A stretch of 64,000 nt of DNA from Auanema rhodensis. Lineage: Eukaryota > Nematoda > Chromadorea > Rhabditida > Rhabditidae. The notes beneath the pieces are model-generated. The model made no database searches, was not told the origin of the DNA, and saw only the letters and a program-made list of their open reading frames with translations. The stretch spans positions 2,232,001 through 2,296,000 of the forward strand of contig OZ059899.1 of assembly GCA_964057225.1 (NCBI GenBank), given 5' to 3'. Shown one piece after another: positions 51,900-64,000 of the stretch (the stretch's first letter is position 1; each line of letters begins with the position of its first letter). The translations under genes and the position numbers were made by a program.

Positions 51900-54800
51900 A
51901 GATATCAACTGATATAAGTTCACACTTATATCCTCGATTTTCACCCTGAACAATTAATTTTTTCGTTGAATAACATTGTCTATCGTCTTTGCCTTGAAAA
52001 ATGAAATCTAAAAACATCTACTTTTTGCTAAATTATTTTGAAATTTTTCGAAACAATTTTTGTCAAAATGTTTTTGGAAGCAATGTTGAGTGTACATGGA
52101 AACTCAACATACACTAATGCATCATTTTTCAAACAATCATAACTATTTTGTGTATTAAGCGTTTCTTAATGTAGTATAGTGCATTCGATGCGGATTTTTA
52201 AGCTGCGTCGATCTGTGTTATCAGATTTGCGCTAGCTTAAAAATGCACCGAGATATCAACTGATATAAGTTCACACTTATATCCTCGATTTTCACCCTGA
52301 AGAATTAATTTTTTCGTTGAATAACATTATCCATCGTCTTTGCCTTGAAAAATGGAATCTAAAAACATCTACTTTTTGCTAAATTATTTTGAAATTTTTC
52401 GAAAAAATTTTTGTCAAAATGTTTTTGGAAGCAATGTTGAGTGTACATGGAAACTCAACATACACTAATGCATCATTTTTCAAACGATCATAACTAATTT
52501 TTGTATCAAGCGTTTCTCAATGTAGTATAGTGCATTCGATGCGGATTTTTAAGCTACGTCGATCTGTGTTATCAGATTTGCGCTAACTTAAAAATGCACC
52601 GAGATATCAACTGATATAAGTTCACACTTATATCCTCGATTTTCACCCTGAACAATTAATTTTTTCGTTGAATAACATTGTCCATCGTCTTTGCCTTGAA
52701 AAATGGAATCTAAAAACATCTACTTTTTGCTAAATTATTTTGAAATTTTTCGAAAAAATTTTTGTCAAAATGTTTTTGGAAGCAATGTTGAGTGTACATG
52801 GAAACTCAACATACACTAATGCATCATTTTTCAAACGATCATAACTAATTTTTGTATCAAGCGTTTCTCGATGTAGTATAGTGCATTCGATGCGGATTTT
52901 TAAGCTGCGTCGATCTGTGTTATCAGATTTGCGCTAGCTTAAAAATGCACCGAGATATCAAGTGATATAAGTTCACACTTATATCCTCGATTTTCACCCT
53001 GAAGAATTGATTTTTTCGTTGAATAACATTGTCTATCGTCTTTGCCTTGAAAAATGGAATCTAAAAACATCTACTTTTTGCTAAATTATTTTGAAATTTT
53101 TCGAAAAAATTTTTGTCAAAATGTTTTTGGAAGCAATGTTGAGTGTACATGGAAACTCAACATACACTAATGCATCATTTTTCAAACGATCATAACTAAT
53201 TTTTGTATTAAGCTTTTCTCAATGTAGTATAGTGCATTCGATGCGGATTTTTAAGCTGCGTCGATCTGTGTTATCAGATTTGCGCTAGCTTAAAAGTGCA
53301 CCGAGATATCAACTGATATAAGTTCACACTTATATCCTCGATTTTCACCCTGAAGAATTAATTTTTTCGTTGAATAACATTGTCTATCGTCTTTGCCTTG
53401 AAAAATGGAATTTAAAAACATCTACTTTTTGCTAAATTATTTTGAAATTTTTCGAAAAAATTTTTGTCAAAATGTTTTTGGAAGCAATGTTGAGTGTACA
53501 TGGAAACTCAACATACACTAATGCATCATTTTTCAAACGATCATAACTAATTTTTGTATTAAGCTTTTCTCAATGTAGTATAGTGCATTCGATGCGGATT
53601 TTTAAGCTGCGTCGATCTGTGTTATCAGATTTGCGCTAGCTTAAAAGTGCACCGAGATATCAACTGATATAAGTTCACACTTATATCCTCGATTTTCACC
53701 CTGAAGAATTAATTTTTTCGTTGAATAACATTCTCTATCGTCTTTGCCTTGAAAAATGGAATTTAAAAACATCTACTTTTTGCTAAATTATTTTGAAATT
53801 TTTCGAAAAAATTTTTGTCAAAATGTTTTTGGAAGCAATGTTGAGTGTACATGGAAACTCAACATACACTAATGCATCATTTTTCAAACGATCATAACTA
53901 ACTTTTGTATTAAGCTTTTCTCAATGTAGTATAGTGCATTCGATGCGGATTTTTAAGCTGCGTCGATCTGTGTTATCAGATTTGCGCTAGCTTAAAAATG
54001 CACCGAGATATCAACTGATATAAGTTCACACTTATATCCTCGATTTTCACCCTGAAGAATTGATTTTTTCGTTGAATAACATTGTCTATCGTCTTTGCCT
54101 TGAAAAATGGAATCTAAAAACATCTACTTTTTGCTAAATTATTTTGAAATTTTTCGAAAAAATTTTTGTCAAAATGTTTTTGGAAGCAATGTTGAGTGTA
54201 CATGGAAACTCAACATACACTAATGCATCATTTTTCAAACAATCATAACTAATTTGTGTATTAAGCGTTTCTTAATGTAGTATAGTGCATTCGATGCGGA
54301 TTTTTAAGCTGCGTCGATCTGTGTTATCAGATTTGCGCTAGCTTAAAAATGCACCGAGATATCAACTGATATAAGTTCACACTTATATCCTCGATTTTCA
54401 CCCTGAAGAATTGATTTTTTCGTTGAATAACATTGTCTATCGTCTTTGCCTTGAAAAATGGAATCTAAAAACATCTACTTTTTGCTAAATTATTTTGAAA
54501 TTTTTCGAAAAAATTTTTGTCAAAATGTTTTTGGAAGCAATGTTGAGTGTACATGGAAACTCAACATACACTAATGCATCATTTTTCAAACGATCATAAC
54601 TAATTTTTGTATTAAGCTTTTCTCAATGTAGTATAGTGCATTCGATGCGGATTTTTAAGCTGCGTCGATCTGTGTTATCAGATTTGCGCTAGCTTAAAAG
54701 TGCACCGAGATATCAACTGATATAAGTTCACACTTATATCCTCGATTTTCACCCTGAAGAATTGATTTTTTCGTTGAATAACATTGTCTATCGTCTTTGC

Positions 54801-55576
54801 CTTGAAAAATGGAATCTAAAAACATCTACTTTTTGCTAAATTATTTTGAAATTTTTCGAAAAAATTTTTGTCAAAATGTTTTTGGAAGCAATGTTGAGTG
54901 TACATGGAAACTCAACATACACTAATGCATCATTTTTCAAACAATCATAACTAATTTGTGTATTAAGCGTTTCTTAATGTAGTATAGTGCATTCGATGCG
55001 GATTTTTAAGCTGCGTCGATCTGTGTTATCAGATTTGCGCTAGCTTAAAAATGCACCGAGATATCAACTGATATAAGTTCACACTTATATCCTCGATTTT
55101 CACCCTGAAGAATTGATTTTTTCGTTGAATAACATTGTCTATCGTATTTGCCTTGAGAAATGGAATCTAAAAACATCTACTTTTTGCTAAATTATTTTGA
55201 AATTTTTCGAAAAAATTTTTGTCAAAATGTTTTTGGAAGCAATGTTGAGTGTACATGGAAACTCAACATACACTAATGCATCATTTTTCAAACAATCATA
55301 ACTAATTTGTGTATTAAGCGTTTCTCAATGTAGTATAGTGCATTCGATGCGGATTTTTAAGCTGCGTCGATCTGTGTTATCAGATTTGCGCTAGCTTAAA
55401 AATGCACCGAGATATCAACTGATATAAGTTCACACTTATATCCTCGATTTTCACCCTGAAGAATTAATTTTTTCGTTGAATAACATTGTCTATCGTCTTT
55501 GCCTTGAAAAATGGAATCTAAAAACATCTACTTTTTGCTAAATTATTTTGAAATTTTTCGAAAAAATTTTTGTCAA
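51900..55576 (+). repeat. 24-unit-offset block, copy 1 (about 3.67 kb)
   Basis: This stretch is repeated exactly 8424 bp (24 x 351) to the right. Rare markers shared at that offset are 'atcaagtgat' (52957/61381), 'attctctatc' (53730/62154), 'aacttttgta' (53900/62324) and 'atcgtatttg' (55141/63565). Before about 51.9 kb the two places differ ('aagctttt' here, 'cataacaaatt' there). The only private change I saw in this copy is 'agctacgtc' near 52552. Confidence 0.85.
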
Positions 55577-58500
55577 AATGTTTTTGGAAGCAATGTTGAG
55601 TGTACATGGAAACTCAACATACACTAATGCATCATTTTTCAAACGATCATAACTAATTTTTGTATCAAACGTTTCTCAATGTAGTATAAAGCATTCGATG
55701 CGGATTTTTAAGCTGCGTCGATCTGTGTTATCAGATTTGCGCTAGCTTAAAAATGCACCGAGATATCAACTGATATAAGTTCACACTTATATCCTCGATT
55801 TTCACCCTGAACAATTAATTTTTTCGTTGAATAACATTGTCCATCGTCTTTGCCTTGAAAAAAGGAATCTAAAAACATCCACTTTTTGCTAAATTATTTT
55901 GAAATTTTTGGAAAAAATTTTTGTCAAAATGTTTTTGGAAGCAATGTTGAGTGTACATGGAAACTCAACATACACTAATGCATCATTTTTCAAACGATCA
56001 TAACTAATTTTTGTATTAAGCGTTTCTCAATGTAGTATAGTGCATTCGATGCGGATTTTTAAGCTGCGTCGATCTGTGTTATCAGATTTGCGCTAGCTTA
56101 AAAATGCACCGAGATATCAACTGATATAAGTTCACACTTATATCCTCGATTTTCACCCTGAAGAATTAATTTTTTCGTTGAATAGCATTGTCCATCGTCT
56201 TTGCCTTGAAAAAAGGAATCTAAAAACATCTACTTTTTGCTAAATTATTTTGAAATTTTTCGAAAAAATTTTTGTCAAAATGTTTTTGGAAGCAATGTTG
56301 AGTGTACATGGAAACTCAACATACACTAATGCATCATTTTTCAAACGATCATAACTAATTTTTGTATCAAGCGTTTCTCGATGTAGTATAGTGCATTCGA
56401 TGCGGATTTTTAAGCTGCGTCGATCTGTGTTATCAGATTTGCGCTAGCTTAAAAATGCACCGAGATATCAACTGATATAAGTTCACACTTATATCCTCGA
56501 TTTTCACCCTGAAGAATTAATTTTTTCGTTGAATAACATTATCCATCGTCTTTGCCTTGAAAAATGGAATCTAAAAACATCTACTTTTTGCTAAATTGTT
56601 TTGAAATTTTTCGAAAAAATTTTTGTCAAAATGTTTTTGGAAGCAATGTTGAGTGTACATGGAAACTCAACATACACTAATGCATCATTTTTCAAACGAT
56701 CATAACTAATTTTTGTATCAAGCGTTTCTCAATGTAGTATAGTGCATTCGATGCGGATTTTTAAGCTGCGTCGATCTGTGTTATCAGATTTGCGCTAACT
56801 TAAAAATGCACCGAGATATCAACTGATATAAGTTCACACTTATATCCTCGATTTTCACCCTGAAGAATTAATTTTTTCGTTGAATAACATTATCCATCGT
56901 CTTTGCCTTGAAAAATGGAATCTAAAAACATCTACTTTTTGCTAAATTATTTTGAAATTTTTCGAAAAAATTTTTGTCAAAATGTTTTTGGAAGCAATGT
57001 TGAGTGTACATGGAAACTCAACATACACTAATGCATCATTTTTCAAACGATCATAACTAATTTTTGTATCAAACGTTTCTCAATGTAGTATAGTGCATTC
57101 GATGCGGATTTTTAAGCTGCGTCGATCTGTGTTATCAGATTTGCGCTAGCTTAAAAATGCACCGAGATATCAACTGATATAAGTTCACACTTATATCCTC
57201 GATTTTCACCCTGAAGAATTAATTTTTTCGTTGAATAGCATTGTCCATCGTCTTTGCCTTGAAAAAAGGAATCTAAAAACATCTACTTTTTGCTAAATTA
57301 TTTTGAAATTTTTCGAAAAAATTTTTGTCAAAATGTTTTTGGAAGCAATGTTGAGTGTACATGGAAACTCAACATACACTAATGCATCATTTTTCAAACG
57401 ATCATAACTAATTTTTGTATCAAACGTTTCTCAATGTAGTATAGTGCATTCGATGCGGATTTTTAAGCTGCGTCGATCTGTGTTATCAGATTTGCGCTAG
57501 CTTAAAAATGCACCGAGATATCAACTGATATAAGTTCACACTTATATCCTCGATTTTCACCCTGAAGAATTAATTTTTTCGTTGAATAGCATTGTCCATC
57601 GTCTTTGCCTTGAAAAAAGGAATCTAAAAACATCTACTTTTTGCTAAATTATTTTGAAATTTTTCGAAAAAATTTTTGTCAAAATGTTTTTGGAAGCAAT
57701 GTTGAGTGTACATGGAAACTCAACATACACTAATGCATCATTTTTCAAACGATCATAACAAATTTTTGTATCAAGCGTTTCTCGATGTAGTATAGTGCAT
57801 TCGATGCGGATTTTTAAGCTGCGTCGATCTGTGTTATCAGATTTGCGCTAGCTTAAAAATGCACCGAGATATCAACTGATATAAGTTCACACTTATATCC
57901 TCGATTTTCACCCTGAAGAATTAATTTTTTCGTTGAATAACAATGTCCATCGTCTTTGCCTTGAAAAATGAAATCTAAAAACATCTACTTTTTGCTAAAT
58001 TATTTTGAAATTTTTCGAAAAAATTTTTGTCAAAATGTTTTTGGAAGCAATGTTGAGTGTACATGGAAACTCAACATACACTAATGCATCATTTTTCAAA
58101 CAATCATAACTATTTTGTGTATTAAGCGTTTCTTAATGTAGTATAGTGCATTCGATGCGGATTTTTAAGCTGCGTCGATCTGTGTTATCAGATTTGCGCT
58201 AGCTTAAAAATGCACCGAGATATCAACTGATATAAGTTCACACTTATATCCTCGAGTTTCACCCTGAAGAATTAATTTTTTCGTCGAATAACATTGTCCA
58301 TCGTCTTTGCCTTAAGAAAAGGAATCTGAAAACATCTACTTTTTGCTAAATTATTTTGAAATTTTTCGAAAAAATTTTTGTCAAAATGTTTTTGGAAGCA
58401 ATGTTGAGTGTACATGGAAACTCAACATACACTAATGCATCATTTTTCAAACAATCATAACTATTTTGTGTATTAAGCGTTTCTTAATGTAGTATAGTGC

Positions 58501-60324
58501 ATTCGATGCGGATTTTTAAGCTGCGTCGATCTGTGTTATCAGATTTGCGCTAGCTTAAAAATGCACCGAGATATCAACTGATATAAGTTCACACTTATAT
58601 CCTCGATTTTCACCCTGAAGAATTAATTTTTTCGTTGAATAACATTATCCATCGTCTTTGCCTTGAAAAATGGAATCTAAAAACATCTACTTTTTGCTAA
58701 ATTATTTTGAAATTTTTCGAAAAAATTTTTGTCAAAATGTTTTTGGAAGCAATGTTGAGTGTACATGGAAACTCAACATACACTAATGCATCATTTTTCA
58801 AACGATCATAACTAATTTTTGTATCAAACGTTTCTCAATGTAGTATAGTGCATTCGATGCGGATTTTTAAGCTGCGTCGATCTGTGTTATCAGATTTGCG
58901 CTAGCTTAAAAATGCACCGAGATATCAACTGATATAAGTTCACACTTATATCCTCGATTTTCACCCTGAACAATTAATTTTTTCGTTGAATAACATTGTC
59001 CATCGTCTTTGCCTTGAAAAAAGGAATCTAAAAACATCTACTTTTTGCTAAATTATTTTGAAATTTTCGGAAAAAATTTTTGTCAAAATGTTTTTGGAAG
59101 CAATGTTGAGTGTACATGGAAACTCAACATACACTAATGCATCATTTTTCAAACGATCATAACTAATTTTTGTATCAAGCGTTTCTCGATGTAGTATAGT
59201 GCATTCGATGCGGATTTTTAAGCTGCGTCGATCTGTGTTATCAGATTTGCGCTAGCTTAAATATGCACCGAGATATCAACTGATATAAGTTCACACTTAT
59301 ATCCTCGATTTTCACCCTGAAGAATTAATTTTTTCGTTGAATAACAATGTCCATCGTCTTTGCCTTGAAAAATGAAATCTAAAAACATCTACTTTTTGCT
59401 AAATTATTTTGAAATTTTTCGAAAAAATTTTTGTCAAAATGTTTTTGGAAGCAATGTTGAGTGTACATGGAAACTCAACATACACTAATGCATCATTTTT
59501 CAAACAATCATAACTATTTTGTGTATTAAGCGTTTCTTAATGTAGTATAGTGCATTCGATGCGGATTTTTAAGCTGCGTCGATCTGTGTTATCAGATTTG
59601 CGCTAGCTTAAAAATGCACCGAGATATCAACTGATATAAGTTCACACTTATATCCTCGATTTTCACCCTAAACAATTAATTTTTTCGTTGAATAACATTG
59701 TCTATCGTCTTTGCCTTGAAAAATGAAATCTAAAAACATCTACTTTTTGCTAAATTATTTTGAAATTTTTCGAAAAAATTTTTGTCAAAATGTTTTTGGA
59801 AGCAATGTTGAGTGTACATGGAAACTCAACATACACTAATGCATCATTTTTCAAACAATCATAACTATTTTGTGTATTAAGCGTTTCTTAATGTAGTATA
59901 GTGCATTCGATGCGGATTTTTAAGCTGCGTCGATCTGTGTTATCAGATTTGCGCTAGCTTAAAAATGCACCGAGATATCAACTGATATAAGTTCACACTT
60001 ATATCCTCGATTTTCACCCTGAAGAATTAATTTTTTCGTTGAATAACATTATCCATCGTCTTTGCCTTGAAAAATGGAATCTAAAAACATCTACTTTTTG
60101 CTAAATTATTTTGAAATTTTTCGAAAAAATTTTTGTCAAAATGTTTTTGGAAGCAATGTTGAGTGTACATGGAAACTCAACATACACTAATGCATCATTT
60201 TTCAAACGATCATAACAAATTTTTGTATCAAGCGTTTCTCGATGTAGTATAGTGCATTCGATGCGGATTTTTAAGCTGCGTCGATCTGTGTTATCAGATT
60301 TGCGCTAGCTTAAAAATGCACCGA
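55577..60324 (+). repeat. Large block, copy 3, and following mixed units
   Basis: From about 55.67 kb the sequence follows 40.93 kb onward at an offset of 14,742 bp (42 units), marked by 'tataaagc' (55689) and 'aaattgtttt' (56593). After about 57.3 kb the offset becomes 15,093 bp (43 units), marked by 'cataacaaa' (57754), so one additional 'tcaaacg' unit is present here. A patch at 58256-58328 does not match copy 2. Homology resumes and ends near 59.3 kb with a private TTTTCGGAAAA near 59066. The rest repeats 'aacaatg' and 'actattttg' units (59343 onward). Confidence 0.8.
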
Positions 60325-63300
60325 GATATCAACTGATATAAGTTCACACTTATATCCTCGATTTTCACCCTGAACAATTAATTTTTTCGTTGAATAACAT
60401 TGTCTATCGTCTTTGCCTTGAAAAATGAAATCTAAAAACATCTACTTTTTGCTAAATTATTTTGAAATTTTTCGAAACAATTTTTGTCAAAATGTTTTTG
60501 GAAGCAATGTTGAGTGTACATGGAAACTCAACATACACTAATGCATCATTTTTCAAACAATCATAACTATTTTGTGTATTAAGCGTTTCTTAATGTAGTA
60601 TAGTGCATTCGATGCGGATTTTTAAGCTGCGTCGATCTGTGTTATCAGATTTGCGCTAGCTTAAAAATGCACCGAGATATCAACTGATATAAGTTCACAC
60701 TTATATCCTCGATTTTCACCCTGAAGAATTAATTTTTTCGTTGAATAACATTATCCATCGTCTTTGCCTTGAAAAATGGAATCTAAAAACATCTACTTTT
60801 TGCTAAATTATTTTGAAATTTTTCGAAAAAATTTTTGTCAAAATGTTTTTGGAAGCAATGTTGAGTGTACATGGAAACTCAACATACACTAATGCATCAT
60901 TTTTCAAACGATCATAACTAATTTTTGTATCAAGCGTTTCTCAATGTAGTATAGTGCATTCGATGCGGATTTTTAAGCTGCGTCGATCTGTGTTATCAGA
61001 TTTGCGCTAACTTAAAAATGCACCGAGATATCAACTGATATAAGTTCACACTTATATCCTCGATTTTCACCCTGAACAATTAATTTTTTCGTTGAATAAC
61101 ATTGTCCATCGTCTTTGCCTTGAAAAATGGAATCTAAAAACATCTACTTTTTGCTAAATTATTTTGAAATTTTTCGAAAAAATTTTTGTCAAAATGTTTT
61201 TGGAAGCAATGTTGAGTGTACATGGAAACTCAACATACACTAATGCATCATTTTTCAAACGATCATAACTAATTTTTGTATCAAGCGTTTCTCGATGTAG
61301 TATAGTGCATTCGATGCGGATTTTTAAGCTGCGTCGATCTGTGTTATCAGATTTGCGCTAGCTTAAAAATGCACCGAGATATCAAGTGATATAAGTTCAC
61401 ACTTATATCCTCGATTTTCACCCTGAAGAATTGATTTTTTCGTTGAATAACATTGTCTATCGTCTTTGCCTTGAAAAATGGAATCTAAAAACATCTACTT
61501 TTTGCTAAATTATTTTGAAATTTTTCGAAAAAATTTTTGTCAAAATGTTTTTGGAAGCAATGTTGAGTGTACATGGAAACTCAACATACACTAATGCATC
61601 ATTTTTCAAACGATCATAACTAATTTTTGTATTAAGCTTTTCTCAATGTAGTATAGTGCATTCGATGCGGATTTTTAAGCTGCGTCGATCTGTGTTATCA
61701 GATTTGCGCTAGCTTAAAAGTGCACCGAGATATCAACTGATATAAGTTCACACTTATATCCTCGATTTTCACCCTGAAGAATTAATTTTTTCGTTGAATA
61801 ACATTGTCTATCGTCTTTGCCTTGAAAAATGGAATTTAAAAACATCTACTTTTTGCTAAATTATTTTGAAATTTTTCGAAAAAATTTTTGTCAAAATGTT
61901 TTTGGAAGCAATGTTGAGTGTACATGGAAACTCAACATACACTAATGCATCATTTTTCAAACGATCATAACTAATTTTTGTATTAAGCTTTTCTCAATGT
62001 AGTATAGTGCATTCGATGCGGATTTTTAAGCTGCGTCGATCTGTGTTATCAGATTTGCGCTAGCTTAAAAGTGCACCGAGATATCAACTGATATAAGTTC
62101 ACACTTATATCCTCGATTTTCACCCTGAAGAATTAATTTTTTCGTTGAATAACATTCTCTATCGTCTTTGCCTTGAAAAATGGAATTTAAAAACATCTAC
62201 TTTTTGCTAAATTATTTTGAAATTTTTCGAAAAAATTTTTGTCAAAATGTTTTTGGAAGCAATGTTGAGTGTACATGGAAACTCAACATACACTAATGCA
62301 TCATTTTTCAAACGATCATAACTAACTTTTGTATTAAGCTTTTCTCAATGTAGTATAGTGCATTCGATGCGGATTTTTAAGCTGCGTCGATCTGTGTTAT
62401 CAGATTTGCGCTAGCTTAAAAATGCACCGAGATATCAACTGATATAAGTTCACACTTATATCCTCGATTTTCACCCTGAAGAATTGATTTTTTCGTTGAA
62501 TAACATTGTCTATCGTCTTTGCCTTGAAAAATGGAATCTAAAAACATCTACTTTTTGCTAAATTATTTTGAAATTTTTCGAAAAAATTTTTGTCAAAATG
62601 TTTTTGGAAGCAATGTTGAGTGTACATGGAAACTCAACATACACTAATGCATCATTTTTCAAACAATCATAACTAATTTGTGTATTAAGCGTTTCTTAAT
62701 GTAGTATAGTGCATTCGATGCGGATTTTTAAGCTGCGTCGATCTGTGTTATCAGATTTGCGCTAGCTTAAAAATGCACCGAGATATCAACTGATATAAGT
62801 TCACACTTATATCCTCGATTTTCACCCTGAAGAATTGATTTTTTCGTTGAATAACATTGTCTATCGTCTTTGCCTTGAAAAATGGAATCTAAAAACATCT
62901 ACTTTTTGCTAAATTATTTTGAAATTTTTCGAAAAAATTTTTGTCAAAATGTTTTTGGAAGCAATGTTGAGTGTACATGGAAACTCAACATACACTAATG
63001 CATCATTTTTCAAACGATCATAACTAATTTTTGTATTAAGCTTTTCTCAATGTAGTATAGTGCATTCGATGCGGATTTTTAAGCTGCGTCGATCTGTGTT
63101 ATCAGATTTGCGCTAGCTTAAAAGTGCACCGAGATATCAACTGATATAAGTTCTCACTTATATCCTCGATTTTCACCCTGAAGAATTGATTTTTTCGTTG
63201 AATAACATTGTCTATCGTCTTTGCCTTGAAAAATGGAATCTAAAAACATCTACTTTTTGCTAAATTATTTTGAAATTTTTCGAAAAAATTTTTGTCAAAA

Positions 63301-64000
63301 TGTTTTTGGAAGCAATGTTGAGTGTACATGGAAACTCAACATACACTAATGCATCATTTTTCAAACAATCATAACTAATTTGTGTATTAAGCGTTTCTTA
63401 ATGTAGTATAGTGCATTCGATGCGGATTTTTAAGCTGCGTCGATCTGTGTTATCAGATTTGCGCTAGCTTAAAAATGCACCGAGATATCAACTGATATAA
63501 GTTCACACTTATATCCTCGATTTTCACCCTGAAGAATTGATTTTTTCGTTGAATAACATTGTCTATCGTATTTGCCTTGAGAAATGGAATCTAAAAACAT
63601 CTACTTTTTGCTAAATTATTTTGAAATTTTTCGAAAAAATTTTTGTCAAAATGTTTTTGGAAGCAATGTTGAGTGTACATGGAAACTCAACATACACTAA
63701 TGCATCATTTTTCAAACAATCATAACTAATTTGTGTATTAAGCGTTTCTCAATGTAGTATAGTGCATTCGATGCGGATTTTTAAGCTGCGTCGATCTGTG
63801 TTATCAGATTTGCGCTAGCTTAAAAATGCACCGAGATATCAACTGATATAAGTTCACACTTATATCCTCGATTTTCACCCTGAAGAATTAATTTTTTCGT
63901 TGAATAACATTGTCTATCGTCTTTGCCTTGAAAAATGGAATCTAAAAACATCTACTTTTTGCTAAATTATTTTGAAATTTTTCGAAAAAATTTTTGTCAA
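60325..64000 (+). repeat. 24-unit-offset block, copy 2, cut by the window edge
   Basis: This stretch matches 51900-55576 at exactly 8424 bp across all diagnostic sites I checked. The one private change I saw is 'gttctcact' near 63150 in the loop of dyad 3. It runs to the last base of the window, so the block is longer than visible. The last partial unit begins at 63937. Confidence 0.85.

Larger units (their letters stand above)
1..64000 (+). repeat. 351-bp tandem satellite DNA array filling the window
   Basis: The 'ggaatct' that opens the window recurs at 352, 703, 1054 and so on to 63937. The distance from the first to the last start is 63936, which equals 182 x 351 + 58 - 4. This matches 182 full units, one 58-bp fragment and four single-base deletions, all of which can be located. 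All units point the same way and there is no spacer between them. The first unit holds 116 G+C of 351 (33%). Arrays of this kind are typical of centromeric or pericentromeric heterochromatin in eukaryotes. No centromere protein site, flanking gene or transposon is present to confirm location or species. I do not recognise the satellite family by sequence. Confidence 0.98.

Noticed and set aside
1-64000. CRISPR array, because of evenly spaced repeats
   Set aside because: The whole 351-bp period is repeated. There are no short repeats separated by unique spacers and no cas genes.
1-64000. Telomeric repeats, tRNA, rRNA or protein genes on either strand
   Set aside because: Stops recur in every frame of the common unit, no cloverleaf or rRNA motif is visible, and no short telomere motif repeats were found.
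1-64000. Naming the satellite as a known beetle or wasp family
   Set aside because: The size and AT content are similar to several insect satellites, but I cannot match the sequence from memory. A search of the 351-bp consensus against satellite databases would decide.

Overview
The whole 64 kb is one uninterrupted tandem satellite DNA array, with no gene, RNA gene or transposable element that I can support. The basic unit is 351 bp, about 33% G+C (116 of 351 in the first unit), always in the same orientation. Position arithmetic gives 182 full units (178 of 351 bp and 4 of 350 bp), one 58-bp remnant at 30536-30593, and a 64-bp partial unit at the right edge. Units differ at a small set of recurring diagnostic sites and look roughly 95-100% identical to each other. 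This fits eukaryotic (peri)centromeric or subtelomeric heterochromatin assembled from long reads. The AT-rich unit of about 350 bp would suit an insect such as a beetle or hymenopteran, but I do not recognise the family, so that is a guess. Nothing is bacterial or phage-like.

Unit positions below are numbered 1-351 from the 'ggaatct' that opens the window. Three dyads recur in nearly every unit: 81-108 (9-bp arms), 192-242 (interrupted 19-bp hairpin) and 260-281 (9-bp arms). The left third (about 15-75) is made of alternating A and T tracts. The segment at about 165-230 is almost invariant. Most variation lies at about 132-166 and 296-351 (plus the first 25 bases), in linked combinations that define a limited set of unit types.

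The unit types form short, shifting higher-order repeats. The left part, 1-5615, follows a loose 4-unit order rich in a GTGCAC variant. A clean 5-unit duplication covers about 7545-11050. A 4-unit repeat, three times over, covers 11583-15794. Dimers fill 17199-18953, and a 3-unit duplication lies at 20007-22112. Dimers and trimers follow from about 24.9 to 34.5 kb, broken by the 58-bp remnant. A left-type module reappears at 34453-37962. From about 39.4 kb to the end, blocks of several kb are repeated at exact multiples of 351 bp: about 3.8 kb is shared by 21.05-24.87 and 40.05-43.88 kb, most of this again at 55.6-59.3 kb, and about 3.67 kb is shared by 51.9-55.58 and 60.32-64.0 kb with two differences seen.

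These sequences do not work together as genes. The pattern is that of an array shaped by unequal exchange, segmental duplication and gene conversion. The points most worth checking are the conserved hairpin core, the strict 351-bp length, the single truncated unit, the large near-identical blocks, and a short conversion-like patch at 58256-58328.
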